A DNA stretch of 64,000 nt, from assembly GCF_030317145.1 (NCBI RefSeq), contig NZ_JASZYE010000001.1, forward strand, positions 806,001 to 870,000. Reading direction: 5' to 3'. The translations under genes and the position numbers were made by a program. Origin of the DNA: Variovorax flavidus (GTDB taxonomy: Bacteria; Pseudomonadota; Gammaproteobacteria; Burkholderiales; Burkholderiaceae_C). This document shows positions 59,239 through 64,000 of the stretch, one piece after another; the stretch's first letter is position 1, and each line of letters begins with the position of its first letter. The notes below the pieces were generated by a model that worked only from the letters and a program-made list of their open reading frames with translations, had not been told where the DNA came from and did no database searches.

Positions 59239-62200
59239 TCAGGCTGCTTCGACCATCGAGACGGCCGATTCCATGTCCACGGCCACGATGCGCGAAACGC
59301 CCTGCTCCTGCATGGTCACGCCAATGAGTTGTTCGGCCATTTCCATCGCGATCTTGTTGTGGCTGATGAAGAGAAACTGGGTTTCGCGGCTCATGGCGGT
59401 CACGAGCTTTGCGTAGCGCTCGGTGTTGGCGTCGTCCAGCGGCGCATCCACTTCGTCCAGCAGGCAGAACGGCGCGGGGTTGAGCTGGAAGATCGCGAAC
59501 ACGAGCGCGATGGCCGTCAGCGCCTTCTCGCCGCCCGACAACAGATGGATGGTCTGGTTCTTCTTGCCGGGAGGCTGTGCCATCACCTGCACACCGGAGT
59601 CGAGGATCTCGTCGCCGGTCATCATGAGCTTGGCATTGCCGCCGCCGAACAGCTCGGGGAACATGCGACTGAAGTGCTCGTTGACGATCTTGAAGGTGCC
59701 GCCGAGAAGGTCGCGCGTCTCGGCATCGATCTTGCGAATCGCGTCCTCCAGTGTGCCGATGGCCTCGTTCAGGTCGGCCGACTGGGAGTCGAGGAAGGTC
59801 TTGCGCTCGCGCGCCACGTTCAGCTCGTCGAGCGCCGCGAGGTTGACGGCGCCGAGCGACGCCACTTCACGGTTCAGGCGATCGATCTCGCTTTGCAGGC
59901 CAGTGAGCCGCACCTTGTCGGTTTCGATCGACAGGGCAACTGCTTCGAGATCGGCCTCGGCATCGGTCAGCAGTTGTTGATACTGCTCGAAGCCCAGGCG
60001 CGCCGCCTGTTCCTTGAGCTGGAAATCGGTGATGCGCTGGCGCAGCGGGTCAAGTTCTCGTTCGAGTTGCAGGCGGCGTTCGTCGCTGGCGCGCAGTTTG
60101 AGCGTGAGGTCGTCGTATTGGCTGCGCGAGGCGCCGAGCGCGGATTCGCGTTCGAGCTTGAGCGACAGCGCATCCTGCAGGCCGGCCTGCGCCGCCGCGT
60201 CGGACAGGCGACCGAGTTCGGCCCGGGCGCGTTCGTCCTCCTCGTTCAGCGACACGGTCTGCTGCGTGGCGGTTTCGATGGCGCGGCTGAGTTCGCCGCG
60301 GCGCGCTTCGAGCGTACGCTGCGCGAAAGTCGCTTCCTGCGCCTGGCGCTCCAGGCTGCGATGCTGTTCGCGGCTCGCGGCCAGCGCGCGCCCCGCTTCG
60401 ATCACGCGTTCGTCGAGTTGGGCGTGGCGTTCCTGGCTGTCGGCCAGTTGCATGTCCAGCTCTTCGAAGCGCGACTCGGCAGCGATGCGCCGCTCCTGCA
60501 ATTCCTCAAGCTGCGCGACCACTTCGCCGAGATCGTTGGACAGCTGCTCGCTACGGGCACGCGTCTGCTCTGCCAGTTGCGAGAGGCGCAGTGTCTCGAC
60601 CTGAAGCTCGTGGGCGCGCGACTGCGTGTCGGCGGCTTCGCGGCGCGCCGTGACAAGGCGCTGGGCGGCGTCGCCGTAGGCGGCCTCGGCGCGTGCAAGC
60701 GCAGTGCGCGACTCGTCGGCGATGAGCGTCTGGGCGCGCAACTGCCGCTCCAGGTTCTCCATTTCCTGCTGGCGGGCCAGCAAACCGGCCTGCTCCGAGT
60801 CCTGGGCATAGAAGCTCACGCTGTGCGCGGTGACGGCGTGCCCGCTCTTGACGTAGATCACCTCGCCGGCCTGGAGCTTCTCGCGCTGCGCGAGCGCGTC
60901 CTCCAGCGTTTCCGCTGTGAAGCAGCCGTGCAGCCATTCGTTCAGCAAGGCCTGCTGGCCGGCGTCGCTGAGGCGCAGCAAGTCCGACAGGCGCGGCATC
61001 GTGGCCGGGCCCTGCGGAACACCAGCCACCGGCGGCGTGTAGAAAGCCAGCTTGGCCGGCGGCGCATCACCGCCGAAGGCTCGGACCATGTCGAGCCGGC
61101 TGACTTCGAGCGCGCCCAGGCGCTCGCGCAAGGCGGATTCGAGGGCGTTTTCCCAACCCTGCTCGATGTGGATGCGGCTCCACAGGCCTTGCAGGCTTTC
61201 GAGGCCGTGCTTGGCGAGCCAGGGAGCGAGCTTGCCGTCGGTCTTGACCTTTTCCTGCAGCGCCTTGAGCGCCTCGAGCCGTGCCGAGAGTTCGGCATGG
61301 CGTGCGCCTTCGGTGTTGACGGCCTGCTGGCGTGTGCGGCGATCGTCGTCGAGTTGCGGCACGGCCTCCTGCAGGTCCTGCAACCGTGCATCGGCTTCGG
61401 CGGATGCTTCCTGCGCAGCGGCGAGTTGTTCCTGGAGATCGCGCAAGCGCGCTTCGTCCGGCGCCGCCAGCGCGTTCTGGTCGCTGCGCAGACGCTCGGC
61501 ACGCTGGTTGAGCTGGCGGCTCTGCTCTTCGATGTTGCGCTGGTCGGCCGCGAGCACCTGGATCTGCTGCTGCACCTGCCCGACGGTTGCGCGCTGGGCG
61601 TTGGCCTCGTCCTGCGCGCGCTGTTGCGCGTCCTCCAGTTCGGGCATGCGGGCGTCGTGCTCTTCGAGCTGCGCGGCCAACAGTTCGGCTTGCTCTTCGG
61701 CATTCACGCCCTGGCCGGCCAGTGTCTCGATCTCGGCTTCGGCGTCCTCGCGGCGGGCGCTCCATTGCGCGATCTGTTCGCGCAACTGCACAAGCCGCTG
61801 CTCCACCCTCTGGCGGCCTTCGACCACGAAGCGGATCTCGCCTTCGAGCCGGCCGACTTCGGCGCTGGCCTCGTACAGCTTGCCCTGCGCCTGGTTGACC
61901 TGGTCGCCTGCGGCGTAGTGCGCCTGCCGCACGGTTTCGAGTTCGGCCTCGATGTGGCGCAGATCGGCCGTGCGCGATTCGAGGTCGTTGATGGCCTTCT
62001 CGGCGTCGGCCTTGATGCGGCTCTGGTCGGCTTCGCTTTCCGTGCGCTTCAGGAACCACAGCTGGTGCTGCTTGCGCGTGGCGTCGCCTGTCAGCGAGTT
62101 GTAGCGCGCGGCGACCTCGGCCTGCTTCTCGAGCCTTTCGAGATTGCTGTTGAGTTCGCGCAGGATGTCTTCGACACGGGTGAGGTTCTCGCGCGTGTCG

Positions 62201-62754
62201 CCGAGCCGGTTCTCGGTCTCGCGGCGGCGTTCCTTGTACTTGGAGACGCCGGCAGCTTCTTCGAGGAAGAGTCGAAGTTCCTCGGGCTTGGATTCGATGA
62301 TCCGGCTGATCGTCCCCTGGCCGATGATCGCGTAGGCGCGGGGCCCGAGCCCGGTGCCCAGGAACACGTCCTGCACGTCGCGCCGGCGCACCGGCTGGTT
62401 GTTGATGTAGTAGCTGGAGTTGCCGTCACGCGTGAGCACGCGCTTGACGGCGATTTCCGCGAATTGCGCCCACTGGCCGCCGGCCCGGTGGTCGGCATTG
62501 TCGAACACCAGTTCCACACTCGAACGGCTGGCCTGCTTGCGCGTGGTCGTGCCATTGAAGATGACGTCCTGCATCGACTCGCCGCGCAATTCGGAAGCGC
62601 GCGATTCGCCGAGCACCCAGCGCACGGCATCCATGATGTTTGACTTGCCGCAACCGTTGGGCCCGACCACCCCCACAAGTTGGCCCGGCAGCAGGAAATT
62701 GGTGGGTTCGGCGAACGACTTGAAGCCGGAAAGCTTGATGGAATTGAGACGCAC
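59239..62754 (-). CDS. smc: Chromosome segregation protein SMC
   Basis: A 1171-residue SMC. The N-terminal head has Walker A GPNGCGKSN (residues 31-39). Two long Glu/Gln/Arg/Ala-rich coiled coils flank a hinge region (about 500-640). The C-terminal head holds the signature HLLSGGEKALTAIAL and Walker B FCLLDEVDAPLDDAN. It forms an ATP-driven dimer that compacts and segregates the chromosome. GTG 62754 begins directly at RLNSIKLSGFKSF, the conserved start. It leads smc-zipA-ligA, 13 nt before zipA. Confidence 0.97.
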   Translation of the reverse strand: MRLNSIKLSGFKSFAEPTNFLLPGQLVGVVGPNGCGKSNIMDAVRWVLGESRASELRGESMQDVIFNGTTTRKQASRSSVELVFDNADHRAGGQWAQFAEIAVKRVLTRDGNSSYYINNQPVRRRDVQDVFLGTGLGPRAYAIIGQGTISRIIESKPEELRLFLEEAAGVSKYKERRRETENRLGDTRENLTRVEDILRELNSNLERLEKQAEVAARYNSLTGDATRKQHQLWFLKRTESEADQSRIKADAEKAINDLESRTADLRHIEAELETVRQAHYAAGDQVNQAQGKLYEASAEVGRLEGEIRFVVEGRQRVEQRLVQLREQIAQWSARREDAEAEIETLAGQGVNAEEQAELLAAQLEEHDARMPELEDAQQRAQDEANAQRATVGQVQQQIQVLAADQRNIEEQSRQLNQRAERLRSDQNALAAPDEARLRDLQEQLAAAQEASAEADARLQDLQEAVPQLDDDRRTRQQAVNTEGARHAELSARLEALKALQEKVKTDGKLAPWLAKHGLESLQGLWSRIHIEQGWENALESALRERLGALEVSRLDMVRAFGGDAPPAKLAFYTPPVAGVPQGPATMPRLSDLLRLSDAGQQALLNEWLHGCFTAETLEDALAQREKLQAGEVIYVKSGHAVTAHSVSFYAQDSEQAGLLARQQEMENLERQLRAQTLIADESRTALARAEAAYGDAAQRLVTARREAADTQSRAHELQVETLRLSQLAEQTRARSEQLSNDLGEVVAQLEELQERRIAAESRFEELDMQLADSQERHAQLDERVIEAGRALAASREQHRSLERQAQEATFAQRTLEARRGELSRAIETATQQTVSLNEEDERARAELGRLSDAAAQAGLQDALSLKLERESALGASRSQYDDLTLKLRASDERRLQLERELDPLRQRITDFQLKEQAARLGFEQYQQLLTDAEADLEAVALSIETDKVRLTGLQSEIDRLNREVASLGAVNLAALDELNVARERKTFLDSQSADLNEAIGTLEDAIRKIDAETRDLLGGTFKIVNEHFSRMFPELFGGGNAKLMMTGDEILDSGVQVMAQPPGKKNQTIHLLSGGEKALTAIALVFAIFQLNPAPFCLLDEVDAPLDDANTERYAKLVTAMSRETQFLFISHNKIAMEMAEQLIGVTMQEQGVSRIVAVDMESAVSMVEAA

Positions 62755-62858
62755 GGCGGGTCAGCCCAAAGGCAAGGTGTTGATTTGTAAGGAGATTTCA
62801 CTGGCCTGGACCCGGAAGATCGGCCGCCACCTGAGGCGAGGATGATAACGTGCGAGCC

Positions 62859-63614
62859 ATGAGCGAGACCCCCGTTTTCCCTGCCTTCCGACGCCGTGTC
62901 TTGCTGTCTGTCGCAGCCGTCGCGGCCATGGGCGGAGCCGCATGCACCTCGACCGAGCGCGCCGAGCCCTACGCCAACAACGAATGGCTGCAAACGGGCA
63001 CCAATCGCATCGCCAACCTCGCGCTGCGCGACAACCTCCAGTCCGTCCGCCGGGTGCAGGTGTCGCTGTACCGGCGCAATCCGCGCGAATGGCGAAAGTG
63101 GGCCACCAGTGCGGACGACGCGATCAAACGCACCTGGGATTCGGTCTCGCAGGAACCGGCCCTGCCCCAGCTGCGAGGCGCGACCGGCATCGATGCCATC
63201 CGGCTGGCCTTCGAGACGACCGGGCCCAAGCCCTACGAGGGCGACCGCGTCGCGGCGCTGGTGGTCGGCTGGGCCTCGCTGCTCAAGCAGGCCAACGGAA
63301 ACACCTGGGAACAGAGCATGCTCGACGGGGTAGACGCCGAGAACAGCTTTCGCGCGGCGCGCAATGTGGAGATTTCGCTTTGGCTCATCGGCTCCAAGAC
63401 GGGGCCCGACGGCCAACCCTTGCTGCTGGCGACCGAGATCAGCGAGCGCGGGAGAAACCTGGTGGTCGATCGCGAACTGTCCAAGGTGGTAGCGCGACTC
63501 GATCTGCTGGCCGCCCAGGCCGATGAAAAGTACCGCCGTGCGGCGCTCGACTTCAGCCAGAACTGGTTTTTGGGTAGTCTCGGGCCGTTCTTCTCGATGG
63601 TTCCCAGGAACTGA
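62859..63614 (+). CDS. Tat-type lipoprotein of unknown function
   Basis: A 251-residue protein whose N-terminus combines a twin-arginine-like RRRVLLS (residues 11-17) and a lipobox GAAC (Cys29), so it may be a Tat-exported lipoprotein. The mature part has an Asn/Gln-rich opening (NEWLQTGTNRIANLALRDNL), helical and strand segments, and a conserved-looking NWFLGSLGPFFSMVPRN end. I recognise no family. ATG 62859 follows a GATAAC hexamer by 9 nt and is preferred over an in-frame GTG at 62850. It diverges from smc and lies 9 nt before another lipoprotein gene on the same strand. Confidence 0.7.
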   Translation: MSETPVFPAFRRRVLLSVAAVAAMGGAACTSTERAEPYANNEWLQTGTNRIANLALRDNLQSVRRVQVSLYRRNPREWRKWATSADDAIKRTWDSVSQEPALPQLRGATGIDAIRLAFETTGPKPYEGDRVAALVVGWASLLKQANGNTWEQSMLDGVDAENSFRAARNVEISLWLIGSKTGPDGQPLLLATEISERGRNLVVDRELSKVVARLDLLAAQADEKYRRAALDFSQNWFLGSLGPFFSMVPRN

Positions 63615-63623
63615 CGCCGACAA

Positions 63624-64000
63624 ATGGCCACCGAAGCTCTTTCGCATGCACTGCGTATTGCGCTGATGATGCTCTGCGCAATGGCCAGCGGCTGCGGGCT
63701 CCTCCAGGCCGATCAGCAAATGAGGCGGCTGGGCGACGCGATGTACTTCACCGGCGTCGCGGAGACCGAGAAGGAAGCTCGCGGCCCGATCGTGGTCGTG
63801 CTCTACCGCCTCGGCACCGCGCCCGAACCCGTGTTTCTCGACGTGATTCCGAGGAGCCGGGGCGTCTATCACCTGGCAGGGCCGCCTGGCTCCTACGGGA
63901 TCCTCGCCTTCGAGGACGTGAATCGCGACATGGTCTACGAGGCCGGCGAGCCCGCGGTGCTCTACGAAGGAACCGCGCTCAGCATCGATGCAGTCAACGA
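63624..64000 (+). CDS. Lipoprotein, 3' end outside window
   Basis: Open from ATG 63624 to the window edge (125 complete codons seen). A signal peptide ends in the lipobox ASGC (Cys24). The next 100 residues look like a beta-sandwich (VVVLYRLGTAPEPVFLDVI, GVYHLAGPPGSYGILAFED), a fold often found ahead of a hydrolase domain. The remainder is not visible, so no function is assigned. It lies 9 nt after the preceding lipoprotein gene, suggesting an operon. Confidence 0.65.
   Translation, partial: MATEALSHALRIALMMLCAMASGCGLLQADQQMRRLGDAMYFTGVAETEKEARGPIVVVLYRLGTAPEPVFLDVIPRSRGVYHLAGPPGSYGILAFEDVNRDMVYEAGEPAVLYEGTALSIDAVN

Overview
The window is a 64 kb chromosomal segment of a high-GC betaproteobacterium. 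The gene content and order (smc-zipA-ligA, map-glnD, selO-msrB-yciB-bolA-parvulin, a Liv/HAAT transporter beside beta-oxidation genes) suggest Burkholderiales, probably Comamonadaceae close to Variovorax. That placement is inferred from protein character and synteny, not from a database search. Coding density is high: no gene-free stretch exceeds about 200 bases, and I see no tRNA, rRNA, CRISPR array, prophage or intact insertion sequence.

Layout. 1-17.3 kb is accessory-like: a cut-off c-type cytochrome lipoprotein diverging from a Tat-exported SMP-30/gluconolactonase-like protein, a MocR regulator diverging from a DHA2 efflux pump, a membrane-anchored alpha/beta hydrolase, two more overlapping MFS pumps, an alkyltransferase (ogt), a split pqiA-pqiA-pqiB-pqiC lipid-transport operon with an overlapping LysR gene, a fourth MFS pump diverging from that LysR gene, and a TPR/glycosyltransferase-like protein. 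17.4-38.5 kb is one unbroken run of minus-strand genes: an acyl-CoA ligase, a five-gene Liv-type ABC importer (K-H-M-G-F), then fadB-like, M20 peptidase, thiolase, thioesterase, acyl-CoA dehydrogenase, small membrane protein, Dabb protein, SDR, second thioesterase, MDR oxidoreductase, AidB-like dehydrogenase, GST-like, SDR and DUF1428 genes. It reads as import, CoA activation and beta-oxidation of some carboxylic acid. 38.7-42.3 kb is a translationally coupled plus-strand operon, selO-msrB-yciB-bolA, then a parvulin and a strong terminator. 42.3-47.3 kb holds a Tat-exported LigB-type dioxygenase and purL. 47.4-51.3 kb holds map-glnD-PPC protein. 51.2-54.4 kb is a polar amino-acid ABC importer lacking its ATPase gene. 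54.6-62.8 kb holds DoxX, def, a Gly/Tyr-rich lipoprotein, ligA, zipA and smc. Two lipoprotein genes close the window, the last cut by its end.

Most notable observations: (1) the Liv ATPases carry complementary motif losses, a Walker A Lys-to-Arg change in LivF and a degenerate signature (LTYAEQ) in LivG, which would fall in the same composite ATP site and predict an asymmetric importer; (2) a 79-bp element, 90% identical, occurs at two distant intergenic sites and in one case supplies both the stop of one gene and the start of the next; (3) the catabolic run contains two dyad elements in the livF-fadB gap but no linked regulator gene; (4) several plus-strand genes have a -10-like hexamer 7-9 nt before their ATG, suggesting leaderless mRNAs.
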